Notes: a model not told the origin generated them from the letters alone. DNA of 64,000 nt from Cedecea lapagei (GCF_900635955.1 NZ_LR134201.1:186001-250000); one strand, 5' to 3'; shown: positions 35,095-43,877, numbered from the stretch's first letter. A program made the numbers and translations.

Positions 35095-35117
35095 CCTCTC
35101 CCTGCCGGGGAGAGGGG
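35095..35117. terminator. bidirectional hairpin between the exporter gene and yheS
   Basis: CCCTCTCCC (35095-35103) pairs perfectly with GGGAGAGGG (35109-35117). The convergent stops flank it. The stem sequence is shared with other intergenic hairpins in the window. Confidence 0.6.
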
Positions 35118-35132
35118 CTTAATGCTTCGCCT

Positions 35133-37037
35133 TTATTCGCTCTGTAACATCTGTTCGAGCTGTTCCTGAGCGTCCAGCCACTCCATCTCACACTCTTCCA
35201 GCGCCGACTTCACCTTCACCTGAGTTTGCAGGCATTCGTTCATCTCGGCCTTGCGGCTTTGGTCATAAATGGCGCTGTCTGCCAGCTTCTCTTCAACCTC
35301 TGCAAGCTGGGCGTTTAGCTTTTCCATCTGTTTTTCAAGCTGGGTGATTTGCTTGCGCAGCGGCTGGGTTTGCGTACGAAGCTCGGCCTCACGGCGCTTC
35401 TGGTCTTTACGGGCTTGTGCGCTGTTGGCGTTGTCCTTCGCGGTATCTGCAGGCTGGTTTTCCTGCTTTTGCAGGTCACTCAGCCACTGCTGGTAATCTT
35501 CCAGATCGCCGTCGAAGGCTTCCACTTTGCCGTCATGGACCAGATAGAGATCGTCGGTGGTGGAACGCAGCAGGTGGCGGTCATGCGAGACCACAACCAG
35601 CGCGCCTTCGAAGTCGATTAACGCTTCGGTCAGCGCCTGGCGCATGTCGAGGTCAAGGTGGTTGGTCGGCTCATCGAGCAGCAGCAGGTTGGGGCGCTGC
35701 CAGACGACCAGCGCCAGCACCAGCCGGGCTTTTTCGCCGCCGGAAAACCGTGCCGTTTGCTCCGTGACCTTATCGCCCTGGAAACCAAAGCCGCCCAGGT
35801 AGTCCCGCAGCTGTTGTTCCAGCTCGCGTGGAGCAAGTCGAGCCAGATGCTGAAGCGGTGACTCGTCGGCACGCAGGTATTCCAGCTGATGCTGAGCGAA
35901 GTAGCCGAGCTTGATGCCCTTAGCCAGGCCAATATCACCCTGCAGCGGCTCCAGTTCACCGGCCAGCAGTTTGATTAAAGTGGATTTACCCGCGCCGTTA
36001 CGCCCCAGCAGCCCGATGCGTGAGCCGGGAACCAGATTCAGCTTGATGGAGTTCAGGATCACTCGCTCGCCGTAACCTGCGCTGACCTTTTCCATCCGTA
36101 GCAGCGGGTTTGGCAGGTTTTCCGGCGCACGGAAGCTGAAGTGGAACGGGTTGTCGACGTGCGCCGGGGCGATCAGCTCCATGCGTTCCAGCATCTTGAC
36201 GCGGCTTTGTGCCTGCTTGGCTTTAGAGGCCTTTGCCTTGAAGCGATCGATAAAGCTTTGCAGGTGAGCGACTTTTTGCTGCTGGCTTTCATACATCGAC
36301 TGTTGCTGAGACAGGCGTGTCGCGCGCTGGATCTCGAATGAAGAGTAGTTGCCGGTGTACTCGAACATATTTTGCTGTTCGATATGGATAATTTTATCTA
36401 CCACCGGATCGAGGAAGTCGCGGTCGTGAGAGATAAGAATCAGCGTGCCCTGGTAGCTTTTCAGCCAGCGCTCCAGCCAGATGACCGCGTCCAGATCGAG
36501 GTGGTTGGTCGGTTCGTCAAGTAACAGCAGGTCTGAACGACAAATCAGCGCCTGAGCAAGGTTAAGGCGCATGCGCCAGCCGCCCGAGAAATCGCTTACC
36601 GGGCGTTCCAGCTGTTCATTGCTGAAGCCCAGACCGTGCAGCAGGCTGGAGGCGCGGGAGCGAATAGTCCAGGCATCCACCGCATCCAGCTTGCCGTGAA
36701 CCAGCGCAATGGCGTGGCCGTCGTTGCGCTCATTTGCCGCGTTAAGTTCGGCTTCCAGCTTGCGGAATTCACGATCGCCGTCGATGACATACTCTATCGC
36801 GGGCATCGCCAGGGCGGGCGTTTCCTGATTAACCCAGGCAAGCTGCCAGTTGCCGGGGAAGCTTGCGCTGCCGCCGTCGGCGCTTATCTCGTTTTTCAGC
36901 AACGCCAGCAGCGTGGACTTTCCGCAGCCGTTTTTACCCACGAGGCCTACTTTTTGCCCTGGGTTGATAGTGGCGGTGGCGTTATCCAGCAGAACGCGGG
37001 TGCCGCGACGAATTTGTAACGAGGAGAAAACAATCAT
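35133..37037 (-). CDS. yheS: YheS, ABC-F family ATPase
   Basis: YheS is a soluble twin ABC protein of the ABC-F class, which bind the ribosome to relieve stalling. The 634 residues contain Walker A GKNGCGKST at 34-42 and GRNGAGKST in the second half, signature sequences DFSGGWRMRL and RFSGGEKARL, and Walker B LLLLDEPTNHLDL twice. A charged coiled-coil tail covers the last 100 residues. There are no membrane segments. It is divergent from kefG. Confidence 0.95.
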   Translation of the reverse strand: MIVFSSLQIRRGTRVLLDNATATINPGQKVGLVGKNGCGKSTLLALLKNEISADGGSASFPGNWQLAWVNQETPALAMPAIEYVIDGDREFRKLEAELNAANERNDGHAIALVHGKLDAVDAWTIRSRASSLLHGLGFSNEQLERPVSDFSGGWRMRLNLAQALICRSDLLLLDEPTNHLDLDAVIWLERWLKSYQGTLILISHDRDFLDPVVDKIIHIEQQNMFEYTGNYSSFEIQRATRLSQQQSMYESQQQKVAHLQSFIDRFKAKASKAKQAQSRVKMLERMELIAPAHVDNPFHFSFRAPENLPNPLLRMEKVSAGYGERVILNSIKLNLVPGSRIGLLGRNGAGKSTLIKLLAGELEPLQGDIGLAKGIKLGYFAQHQLEYLRADESPLQHLARLAPRELEQQLRDYLGGFGFQGDKVTEQTARFSGGEKARLVLALVVWQRPNLLLLDEPTNHLDLDMRQALTEALIDFEGALVVVSHDRHLLRSTTDDLYLVHDGKVEAFDGDLEDYQQWLSDLQKQENQPADTAKDNANSAQARKDQKRREAELRTQTQPLRKQITQLEKQMEKLNAQLAEVEEKLADSAIYDQSRKAEMNECLQTQVKVKSALEECEMEWLDAQEQLEQMLQSE

Positions 37038-37158
37038 AAAGCGCCGTATGTTCAGAGTATGTTAAATTGTCATTGTAATTCGTTAACATGTCGCCTGGGC
37101 AACAGGTCGGGCTGCATGGTAGCCCAAAATAATGACTATGACGACGCCCTGGAGGGTA

Positions 37159-37713
37159 ATGATGTCGCAGCCGCCGAAAGTTTTGCTGCTGTATGCCCAT
37201 CCGGAATCCCAGGACTCGGTGGCTAACCGGGTTTTGCTTCAGCCGGCTCTGCAGCTTGAAAATGTGACCGTGCACGATCTCTACGCGCACTATCCCGATT
37301 TTTTTATCGATATTTACCACGAACAGTCATTGCTGCTGGAGCACGATGTCGTCGTTTTTCAACATCCTCTCTATACCTACAGCTGCCCCGCGCTGCTGAA
37401 GGAGTGGATGGATCGCGTGTTAAGTCGGGACTTCGCCAGCGGAATAGGGGGCAACGCGCTGGCGGGAAAGTACTGGCGCAGCGTGATAACCACCGGCGAG
37501 CCGGAAGGGGCCTACCGCTATGATGGCTACAACCGCTTCCCCTTAAGCGAAATTTTACGGCCCTTTGAGCTCACCGCGGCGATGTGCAAAATGCACTGGC
37601 TGATGCCGATTATTGTTTACTGGGCGCGCCGCCAGTCTAAACAGCAGCTGGAAAGCCACGCAAAAGCCTACGGCGAGTGGCTGGCCAATCCGTTGCCGAC
37701 GGGAGGGCGCTGA
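37159..37713 (+). CDS. kefG: KefG, ancillary oxidoreductase of the KefB potassium efflux system
   Basis: KefG is a flavodoxin-fold quinone-oxidoreductase-like protein that binds KefB and is needed for full efflux. The 184 residues contain LLYAHPESQDSVANR, the FMN/flavin region FQHPLYTYSCPALLKEW and TTGEPEGAYRYDG. The ATG at 37159 follows GGAGG and gives the E. coli length; an upstream in-frame ATG at 37132 is not favoured. Its stop overlaps the kefB start by one base. Confidence 0.95.
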   Translation: MMSQPPKVLLLYAHPESQDSVANRVLLQPALQLENVTVHDLYAHYPDFFIDIYHEQSLLLEHDVVVFQHPLYTYSCPALLKEWMDRVLSRDFASGIGGNALAGKYWRSVITTGEPEGAYRYDGYNRFPLSEILRPFELTAAMCKMHWLMPIIVYWARRQSKQQLESHAKAYGEWLANPLPTGGR

Positions 37714-39518
37714 TGGAAGGTTCTGATTTGCTGCTGGCGGGGGTACTCTTCCTCTTCGCGGCGGTTGTGGCCGTACCCGTGGCCGCACGTTTAGGCATCG
37801 GCGCCGTGCTGGGCTATCTGCTGGCCGGGATAGCGATTGGCCCCTGGGGCTTAGGGTTTATCAGCGACGTCGATGAAATCCTGCACTTCTCCGAGCTTGG
37901 CGTGGTGTTCCTGATGTTTATCATCGGGCTGGAGCTGAATCCGTCGAAACTATGGCAGCTAAGGCGCTCTATCTTTGGGGTTGGGGCCGCGCAGGTGATC
38001 CTTAGCGCGACGGTGCTGGCCGGGCTGCTGATGTTGACGAACTTCTCGTGGCAGGCCGCGGTGGTCGGCGGCATTGGTCTGGCGATGTCCTCCACGGCGA
38101 TGGCGCTGCAGCTGATGCGTGACAAAAGCATGAGCCGCAGCGAGTCCGGCCAGCTGGGTTTTTCGGTGCTGCTGTTCCAGGACCTGGCGGTGATCCCCGC
38201 TCTGGCGCTGGTCCCGCTGCTGGCCGGCAATGGCGACGATCATACCGACTGGATTAAAGTTGGCCTGAAGGCGCTGGCGTTTATTGGCATGCTGCTCGGG
38301 GGCCGCTATCTGCTGCGACCGGTATTCCGCTTTATTGCGGGGTCCGGCGTGCGTGAAGTCTTCACCGCCGCGTCGCTGCTGCTGGTGCTGGGTTCGGCGC
38401 TGTTTATGGATGCGCTTGGTTTTTCCATGGCGCTGGGGACGTTCCTGGCCGGCGTACTGCTGGCGGAAAGCGAATATCGCCACGAGCTTGAGATCGCTAT
38501 CGATCCGTTCAAAGGGCTGCTGTTAGGGCTGTTCTTTATTTCGGTTGGCATGGCGCTGAACCTGGGCGTGCTGTTTACCCATCTGCTGTGGATCGCGCTC
38601 AGCGTGGTCGCTCTGGTAGCGGTAAAAGCCACGATTTTATACGGTCTGTCCCGCGTCTATGGCCTGCGCAGCTCTGAACGGCTGCAGTTTGCCGGTGTGC
38701 TGAGCCAGGGGGGCGAGTTTGCCTTTGTGCTGTTTTCCGCGGCCGCCTCGCAGAAGCTCTTCCAGGGTGATCAAATGCCGCTGCTGCTGGTGACGGTGAC
38801 GCTGTCGATGATGACCACGCCGCTGCTGATGAGGGGCGTTGATGCCCTGCTTGCCCGGCGCTTTAACCCCGGAGAAGAGACCGATGAGGCACCTTATGTC
38901 GAGGACGATCAGCCGCAGGTGATCATCGTTGGGTTTGGGCGTTTTGGCCAGGTCATTGGGCGCCTGCTGATGGCCAACAAGATGCGGATCACCGTGCTTG
39001 AACGAGATATCAGCGCCGTGAGCCTGATGAGAAAGTACGGCTATAAAGTCTATTATGGGGATGCAACGGAGGTGGAGCTACTGCGCTCCGCCGGCGCAGA
39101 GGCGGCGAAATCCATTGTCATCACCTGTAATGAGCCGGAAGATACAATGCGGATTGTCCACCTCTGTCAACAACACTTTCCACATCTGGCAATTCTGGCA
39201 CGTGCTCGCGGGCGCGTTGAGGCCCATGAGCTGCTGCAGGCGGGCGTTAAGTTGTTCTCGCGTGAAACCTTCTCCAGCGCGCTGGAGCTTGGGCGTAAAG
39301 CACTGCTCACGTTAGGCATGCATCCGCATCAGGCGCACCGGGCGCAGCAGCACTTCCGCCGCCTGGATATGCGTATGCTGCGCGAGCTTATGCCCATCCA
39401 TACCGACAGCGCGCAGATTTCTCGGGTGCGTGAAGCCCGCCGCGAACTGGAGGAAATTTTTGAGCGTGAAATGCAGCAAGAGCGTCGGCAGCTCGACGGC
39501 TGGGACGAATTTGAATAA
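37713..39518 (+). CDS. kefB: glutathione-regulated potassium-efflux protein KefB
   Basis: KefB exports potassium in exchange for protons when glutathione adducts of electrophiles bind it, acidifying and protecting the cell. The 601 residues comprise a monovalent cation/proton antiporter domain of 12-13 segments (1-380) and a cytoplasmic RCK/TrkA-N domain (VIIVGFGRFGQVIGR, about 400 onward). The start is the ATG overlapping the kefG stop (TGATG) behind GGAGGGC. It is the second gene of kefG-kefB-yheV. A glutathione transferase elsewhere in the window could supply adducts, but that link is speculative. Confidence 0.96.
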   Translation: MEGSDLLLAGVLFLFAAVVAVPVAARLGIGAVLGYLLAGIAIGPWGLGFISDVDEILHFSELGVVFLMFIIGLELNPSKLWQLRRSIFGVGAAQVILSATVLAGLLMLTNFSWQAAVVGGIGLAMSSTAMALQLMRDKSMSRSESGQLGFSVLLFQDLAVIPALALVPLLAGNGDDHTDWIKVGLKALAFIGMLLGGRYLLRPVFRFIAGSGVREVFTAASLLLVLGSALFMDALGFSMALGTFLAGVLLAESEYRHELEIAIDPFKGLLLGLFFISVGMALNLGVLFTHLLWIALSVVALVAVKATILYGLSRVYGLRSSERLQFAGVLSQGGEFAFVLFSAAASQKLFQGDQMPLLLVTVTLSMMTTPLLMRGVDALLARRFNPGEETDEAPYVEDDQPQVIIVGFGRFGQVIGRLLMANKMRITVLERDISAVSLMRKYGYKVYYGDATEVELLRSAGAEAAKSIVITCNEPEDTMRIVHLCQQHFPHLAILARARGRVEAHELLQAGVKLFSRETFSSALELGRKALLTLGMHPHQAHRAQQHFRRLDMRMLRELMPIHTDSAQISRVREARRELEEIFEREMQQERRQLDGWDEFE

Positions 39519-39529
39519 GGGTGAAGCCA

Positions 39530-39730
39530 ATGTCAGTGCGTAAACGTTTTATTGCCGGGGCCGTTTGCCCCAAGTGCCAGGCTAAGGATTCCCTCGCCCT
39601 GTGGCGCGAGAACAACGTTGATATCGTTGAGTGCGTCAAGTGCGGACATCAGATGCGCGAGGCGGATAAGCAGGTTCGCGAGCACGTTCGTGAGCAGGAA
39701 CAGGTGATAGGGATTTTTCATCCCGACTAG
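39530..39730 (+). CDS. yheV: YheV, small zinc-ribbon protein
   Basis: The 66-residue protein holds two C-x-x-C pairs, C13/C16 and C35/C38, which should bind one zinc. The family tail DKQVREHVREQEQVIGIFHPD is nearly that of E. coli YheV. The start at 39530 follows AAGGGTGA. It lies 11 bases after kefB and may be co-transcribed. No function is established. Confidence 0.92.
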   Translation: MSVRKRFIAGAVCPKCQAKDSLALWRENNVDIVECVKCGHQMREADKQVREHVREQEQVIGIFHPD

Positions 39731-39828
39731 CGAGATGAAGCAGCTTTTTTTAAGCTAGAGAGTACAGCGACGCAGATTTCCGTTACAATCTGCGCCAGTT
39801 TTTTCCCTACGCTCGTTCAGGAGATATC

Positions 39829-40413
39829 ATGAAAGTAGCAAAAGACCTGGTGGTCAGCCTGGCTTACCAGGTACGTACAGAAGACGGTGTGTTGGTCGAT
39901 GAGTCTCCGGTGAGCGCGCCGCTGGACTACCTGCACGGTCACGGCTCCCTGATTTCTGGCCTGGAAACGGCGCTGGATGGTCACGAAGTTGGCGACAAAT
40001 TTGACGTGGAAGTGGGCGCTAACGACGCTTACGGCCAGTACGACGAAAATCTGGTGCAGCGTGTCCCTAAAGACGTCTTCATGGGCGTTGACGAGCTGCA
40101 GGTAGGTATGCGCTTCATGGCGGAAACCGATCAGGGTCCAGTCCCGGTTGAAATCACCGAAGTGGAAGACGAGCACGTTGTGGTTGACGGCAACCATATG
40201 CTGGCTGGCCAGAACCTGAAATTCAACGTGGAAGTGGTTGCTATCCGCGAAGCGACCGCTGAAGAGCTGGCCCACGGCCACGTTCACGGTGAGCATGACC
40301 ATCATCACGACCACGATCACGACGGCTGCTGCGGCGGTCACGGCCACGATCACGACCATGGCCACGATCACGGTAAAGGCGGCTGCGGCAACGGCGGCTG
40401 TGGTTGCCACTGA
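39829..40413 (+). CDS. slyD: SlyD, FKBP-type peptidyl-prolyl isomerase and nickel metallochaperone
   Basis: SlyD folds proteins, supports hydrogenase nickel insertion and is required for lysis by phage phiX174 E protein. The 194 residues consist of an FKBP domain (1-70 and 120-145) interrupted by the insert-in-flap chaperone domain (about 75-120), then a metal-binding tail from about 150 made almost only of His, Asp, Gly and Cys (HDHHHDHDHDGCC and a GCGNGGCGCH end). The tail is as long as in E. coli. A terminator follows directly. Confidence 0.97.
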   Translation: MKVAKDLVVSLAYQVRTEDGVLVDESPVSAPLDYLHGHGSLISGLETALDGHEVGDKFDVEVGANDAYGQYDENLVQRVPKDVFMGVDELQVGMRFMAETDQGPVPVEITEVEDEHVVVDGNHMLAGQNLKFNVEVVAIREATAEELAHGHVHGEHDHHHDHDHDGCCGGHGHDHDHGHDHGKGGCGNGGCGCH

Positions 40414-40427
40414 TTGCTGCAAAAGAG

Positions 40428-40454
40428 AAAGGCGTGTTTAACACGCCTTTTTTT
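40428..40454 (+). terminator. Rho-independent terminator of slyD
   Basis: AAAGGCGTGTT (40428-40438) pairs with AACACGCCTTT (40440-40450), followed by TTTT. It separates slyD from the convergent slyX. Confidence 0.9.
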
Positions 40455-40465
40455 ATGTCTGTCAT

Positions 40466-40684
40466 TCAGTAATGCGGCGGCGGCGTCTCTTCAGACTCAG
40501 AGGCGATCATCGACGGCTGGCTCGCCTTTAGCTTTTCAACCAGCAGGCGGAAATGCTCGCGAAGTTTGGCCATCTCAAGTTCGTGCGCCGTTACGGTCTG
40601 ATTCAGTTCTTCAATCGTTATCTCCTGAAAAGCGAGACGACTCTCGAGATCTTCCAGCCGCTGTTCGGTGGATTTAGGGTGCAT
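40466..40684 (-). CDS. slyX: SlyX family small coiled-coil protein
   Basis: The 72-residue protein is a short coiled coil (QRLEDLESRLAFQEITIEEL and a second heptad run to LVEKLKASQ) ending in PPPHY, the SlyX hallmark. The true ATG at 40684 follows AGAGGA; the longer frame up to 40789 has no support. It is divergent from fkpA. Its biochemical function is unknown. Confidence 0.92.
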   Translation of the reverse strand: MHPKSTEQRLEDLESRLAFQEITIEELNQTVTAHELEMAKLREHFRLLVEKLKASQPSMIASESEETPPPHY

Positions 40685-40771
40685 GGCGGGTCCTCTTCTG
40701 CCTGCGCGATGGAGAATAGGCGGTGATTTTACTGAAAATGACTCAGCTTTACAGCGCAGAAGTACTTTGCA

Positions 40772-40800
40772 GGAAACTTCTTTAAACAAAAAGAATCTGA
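40772..40800 (+). promoter_or_regulatory. sigma-E-type promoter of fkpA
   Basis: GGAAACTT (40772-40779) and TCTGA (40796-40800) are separated by 16 bases, close to the RpoE consensus. fkpA belongs to the sigma-E regulon in E. coli. Confidence 0.75.
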
Positions 40801-40914
40801 ATTTGACTCGATAACTCGCTGAGAGATTGTGTAGATTTCTTTCACGACGTTATAGTACGTCACTTAGTTTATTTGAAAACCTGGGGTGAGAGGCCCCGGC
40901 CCTTGGAGAAATGG

Positions 40915-41748
40915 ATGAAATCATTATTTAAAGTAACGCTTCTGGCGACCACAATGGCCGTTGCCCTTAACGCACCTGCTTTTGCCGCACCTGCTGCCGC
41001 GAAAGACGCACCTGCCGCTGCCGCTCAGGCTGACGGTAAAGCGGCCTTTAAGAATGACGATCAGAAAGCGGCCTATGCGCTGGGCGCGTCGCTTGGGCGT
41101 TACATGGAAAACTCCCTGAAAGAGCAAGAGAAGCTGGGGATCTCCCTGGACAAAGCTCAGTTGATCGCGGGCGTGCAGGATGCGTTTGCTGATAAGAGCA
41201 AGCTGTCCGACCAGGATATCGAGCAAACGCTGCAGGCGTTTGAGACTCGCGTGAAAGCCTCCGCCCAGGAGAAAATGGAAAAAGACGCCAAAGAGAATGC
41301 AGACAAAGGCAAAGCTTTCCGTGATGCCTTCGCCAAAGAGAAAGGCGTGAAAACCTCTTCTACCGGTCTGATGTATAAAGTTGAGAAAGCCGGTACCGGT
41401 GATGCGCCTAAAGATACCGATACCGTTGTGGTTAACTACAAAGGGACGCTGATCGACGGTAAAGAGTTCGATAACTCATACACCCGCGGTGAGCCTCTCT
41501 CCTTCCGTCTTGATGGTGTTATCCCAGGCTGGACTGAAGGTCTGAAAAACATCAAGAAAGGCGGCAAAATCAAGCTGGTTATTCCACCAGAGCTGGCTTA
41601 CGGTAAAACCGGCGTTCCGGGGATCCCGGCTAACTCCACGCTGGTGTTTGACGTTGAGCTGCTGGACATTAAGCAAGCGCCAAAAGCTGACGCTAAACCT
41701 GCAGCAGCAGCGGACGCCAAAGCGGCTGACGCAGCAAAAAGCAAGTAA
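40915..41748 (+). CDS. fkpA: FkpA, periplasmic FKBP-type isomerase and chaperone
   Basis: FkpA assists folding of envelope proteins. The 277-residue precursor has a signal peptide ending near residue 24 (AFA). An Ala/Lys-rich dimerisation domain of helices spans about 40-150, and the C-terminal FKBP domain includes VVVNYKGTLIDGKEFDNS, GVIPGWTEGL and IPPELAYG. The C-terminus is an Ala/Lys/Asp-rich low-complexity tail. The start at 40915 was chosen for the GGAG eight bases before it and for the signal peptide; the upstream in-frame ATG at 40873 would bury that signal. Confidence 0.96.
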   Translation: MKSLFKVTLLATTMAVALNAPAFAAPAAAKDAPAAAAQADGKAAFKNDDQKAAYALGASLGRYMENSLKEQEKLGISLDKAQLIAGVQDAFADKSKLSDQDIEQTLQAFETRVKASAQEKMEKDAKENADKGKAFRDAFAKEKGVKTSSTGLMYKVEKAGTGDAPKDTDTVVVNYKGTLIDGKEFDNSYTRGEPLSFRLDGVIPGWTEGLKNIKKGGKIKLVIPPELAYGKTGVPGIPANSTLVFDVELLDIKQAPKADAKPAAAADAKAADAAKSK

Positions 41749-41765
41749 TTTGCTGGCAGTATGAG

Positions 41766-41796
41766 CCGCCGCCCACCGGGCGGCGGTTTTGTTTTT
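41766..41796 (+). terminator. Rho-independent terminator of fkpA
   Basis: A perfect nine-pair stem CCGCCGCCC/GGGCGGCGG (41766-41774, 41778-41786) with an ACC loop is followed by TTTTGTTTTT. Confidence 0.93.
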
Positions 41797-42087
41797 GAGT
41801 CTTGCTTTATTCTCCCCACGCGCGATGAGGAGAATAAAGACTGGAAAGCACGTCTTACGTTGTATTACCTTAGCGGGCAGCGTTTCAACCGAGTATGAGT
41901 CTGCCCTGACACCAGCAAAGCGCGACAGGCTCTCTTTAGAGTAAATGGCTGACAAAATCTGTTATCGGTATTGCCTTCGATTTGGGGCCGATGACAATAA
42001 TGGACGATGTCTTCTGATTTACCCCAAACGCCCGAAAACCACGTTTTTCGGGCGTTTGTCATCAATCTGAGAGGGTGGTATTTTTAC
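41797..42087. other. fkpA-yheO intergenic region
   Basis: No gene is evident. A possible yheO promoter is TTGCCT (41971-41976) with GACAAT (41993-41998) at 16-base spacing. A perfect 13-bp hairpin lies between it and yheO and is listed separately. Confidence 0.5.
42026..42057. promoter_or_regulatory. perfect 13-bp hairpin in the yheO leader
   Basis: AAACGCCCGAAAA (42026-42038) is fully complementary to TTTTCGGGCGTTT (42045-42057). It lies 30 bases before the yheO ATG. With a T-rich 3' arm it resembles a terminator, so it could be an attenuator of the yheO-tusDCB unit or end a transcript from upstream. Confidence 0.65.
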
Positions 42088-42816
42088 ATGTCCAATTCGC
42101 TTTTAACCAACGAAACCAGCGAGCTCGATTTACTGGACCAGCGTCCTTTTGAGCAAACCGACTTCGAAATCCTCAAGTCCTATGAAGCTGTTGTGGACGG
42201 GTTAGCGATGCTGATTGGTTCCCATTGCGAAATCGTTCTGCACTCCCTGCAGGACCTGAAATGCTCAGCAATTCGTATCGCGAATGGTGAACATACCGGG
42301 CGAAAAATAGGCTCGCCAATTACCGATCTGGCGCTGCGCATGCTGCACGATATGACCGGTGCCGACAGCAGCGTCTCGAAATGCTATTTCACCCGCGCGA
42401 AAAGCGGTGTGCTGATGAAATCGGTGACCATTGCGATTCGCAACCGTGACCAGCGCGTGATTGGCCTGCTGTGCATTAATATGAACCTTGACGTGCCGTT
42501 CTCCCAGATCATGTCGACCTTTGTGCCACCAGAAACGCAGGATCAGGAAGTCCCGTCTTCCGTGAACTTTGCCTCCTCCGTGGAAGACCTGGTCATGCAA
42601 ACGCTTGAATTCACCATTGAAGAGGTGAATGCCGATCGTAACGTGTCAAACAACGCGAAGAATCGTCAGATAGTCCTGAACCTCTACGAGAAAGGCATCT
42701 TCGACATCAAGGATGCGATTAACCAGGTGGCCGACCGCCTGAATATTTCCAAGCACACCGTTTATCTCTACATTCGCCAGTTCAAAAACGGCGACTTCGT
42801 GGGTCAGGATAAGTAA
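42088..42816 (+). CDS. yheO: YheO, PAS-like/HTH transcriptional regulator
   Basis: The 242-residue protein has an N-terminal PAS-like YheO domain (about 25-140; SHCEIVLHSLQDLKCSAIRIANG in part) and a C-terminal helix-turn-helix of the DauR/TauR type (KGIFDIKDAINQVADRLNISKHTVYLYIRQ in part). The start at 42088 gives the E. coli form; an earlier in-frame ATG at 42007 would translate through the leader hairpin. It overlaps tusD by one base, so a regulatory gene is tied to the tRNA thiolation genes. Its targets are unknown. Confidence 0.92.
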   Translation: MSNSLLTNETSELDLLDQRPFEQTDFEILKSYEAVVDGLAMLIGSHCEIVLHSLQDLKCSAIRIANGEHTGRKIGSPITDLALRMLHDMTGADSSVSKCYFTRAKSGVLMKSVTIAIRNRDQRVIGLLCINMNLDVPFSQIMSTFVPPETQDQEVPSSVNFASSVEDLVMQTLEFTIEEVNADRNVSNNAKNRQIVLNLYEKGIFDIKDAINQVADRLNISKHTVYLYIRQFKNGDFVGQDK

Positions 42817-43202
42817 TGCGTTTTGCCTTAATGGTTACCGGGCCGGCTTACGGCACTCAGCAGGCCAGTAGCGCGCTGCTGTTTGCGCGCGCGCTACTGG
42901 CAGAGGGCCACACGCTTGAGCGCGTTTTTTTCTACCGCGAGGGGATTTATAACGCTAATCAGCTGACCGCGCCGGCAAGCGATGAGGTTGATCTTGTCCG
43001 CGAGTGGCAGTCTTTGAGCGTGCAGCACGGTATTGCCCTGCATATCTGCGTCGCTGCGGCGCTGCGTCGCGGAGTGACCGACGAAGAGCAGGCGGCTTCT
43101 CTGGGGCTTAGCGTGAGTAATCTTCAGCCCGGCTTTACGCTGAGTGGTCTGGGGGCGCTGGCGGAAGCCGCGCTCACCTGTGAAAGAATGGTGCAATTCT
43201 GA
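42816..43202 (+). CDS. tusD: sulfur relay protein TusD
   Basis: TusD accepts persulfide sulfur from TusA and passes it to TusE-MnmA for 2-thiolation of the tRNA wobble uridine. The 128-residue DsrE-fold protein carries the reactive Cys78 (HICVAAALRRG). It forms the TusBCD hexamer with the next two genes. It overlaps both yheO and tusC by one base. Confidence 0.95.
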   Translation: MRFALMVTGPAYGTQQASSALLFARALLAEGHTLERVFFYREGIYNANQLTAPASDEVDLVREWQSLSVQHGIALHICVAAALRRGVTDEEQAASLGLSVSNLQPGFTLSGLGALAEAALTCERMVQF

Positions 43203-43561
43203 TGAAACGTGTCGCTTTTGTGTTTCGCAGCGCGCCGCACGGCAGCTCTGCCGGCCGGGAAGGGCTGGATGCGTTATTGGCGACGTCCGCCCTGTCTGAA
43301 GATATCGGCGTATTCTTTGTCGGCGACGGCGTTCTGCAGCTATTGCCGGGCCAGCAGCCGGCAAAAGTGTTGGCCAGAGACTATATCGCTACCTTCCGCA
43401 TTCTGCCGCTGTACGACATCGAGCAATGTTTTCTCTGCGCAGCCTCCTTGAGCGAAAGAGGGCTGTCAGCTCACTCCTCGTGGGTTATCGATGCCGAAGT
43501 GCTGGAGCCTGATGCGCTGAGGGAAAAATTAAACCAGTACGATGTTGTGCTCACCTTCTGA
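43202..43561 (+). CDS. tusC: sulfur relay protein TusC
   Basis: TusC is the structural DsrF-type subunit of the TusBCD complex. The 119 residues begin MKRVAFVFRSAPHGSSAGREG, typical of the family, with the QCFLCAASLSERGL segment in the middle. Start and stop are tightly packed with tusD and tusB, indicating a single translational unit. Confidence 0.94.
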   Translation: MKRVAFVFRSAPHGSSAGREGLDALLATSALSEDIGVFFVGDGVLQLLPGQQPAKVLARDYIATFRILPLYDIEQCFLCAASLSERGLSAHSSWVIDAEVLEPDALREKLNQYDVVLTF

Positions 43562-43568
43562 GGCGCCC

Positions 43569-43856
43569 ATGCTGCATACCCTACGTCAGTCGCCCTTTCA
43601 GTGTGATATCAGCGAGATGCTGCGCTATATGCAGCCCGGGGACGACCTGCTGCTGATAGAAGATGGCGTGATTGCCGCGCTGAATCACAGCCGGGCGCTT
43701 GAATTACTGCTCTCAGCCCCCATTACTGTTAGCGCTCTACAAGAAGATGTTGAGGCCCGAGGCCTGGCTGTTCAAATTTCCACCAGCGTTGAGCGTGTCG
43801 ACTATACTGACTTTGTCAGATTAGTGATAAAACATGACCAGCAGTGCGCCTGGTAG
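43569..43856 (+). CDS. tusB: sulfur relay protein TusB
   Basis: TusB is the DsrH-type third subunit of TusBCD. The 95-residue protein starts MLHTLRQSPFQCD, which matches the E. coli start; an in-frame upstream start at 43542 would overlap tusC. It is the last gene of yheO-tusDCB and precedes the str operon promoter. Confidence 0.94.
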   Translation: MLHTLRQSPFQCDISEMLRYMQPGDDLLLIEDGVIAALNHSRALELLLSAPITVSALQEDVEARGLAVQISTSVERVDYTDFVRLVIKHDQQCAW

Positions 43857-43877
43857 TGGCGGATCGCTGTATATTTC

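Noticed and set aside
40260..40413. Tandem repeat in the 3' end of slyD
   Set aside because: The GA/CA-rich repeats simply encode the His/Asp/Gly metal-binding tail of SlyD.
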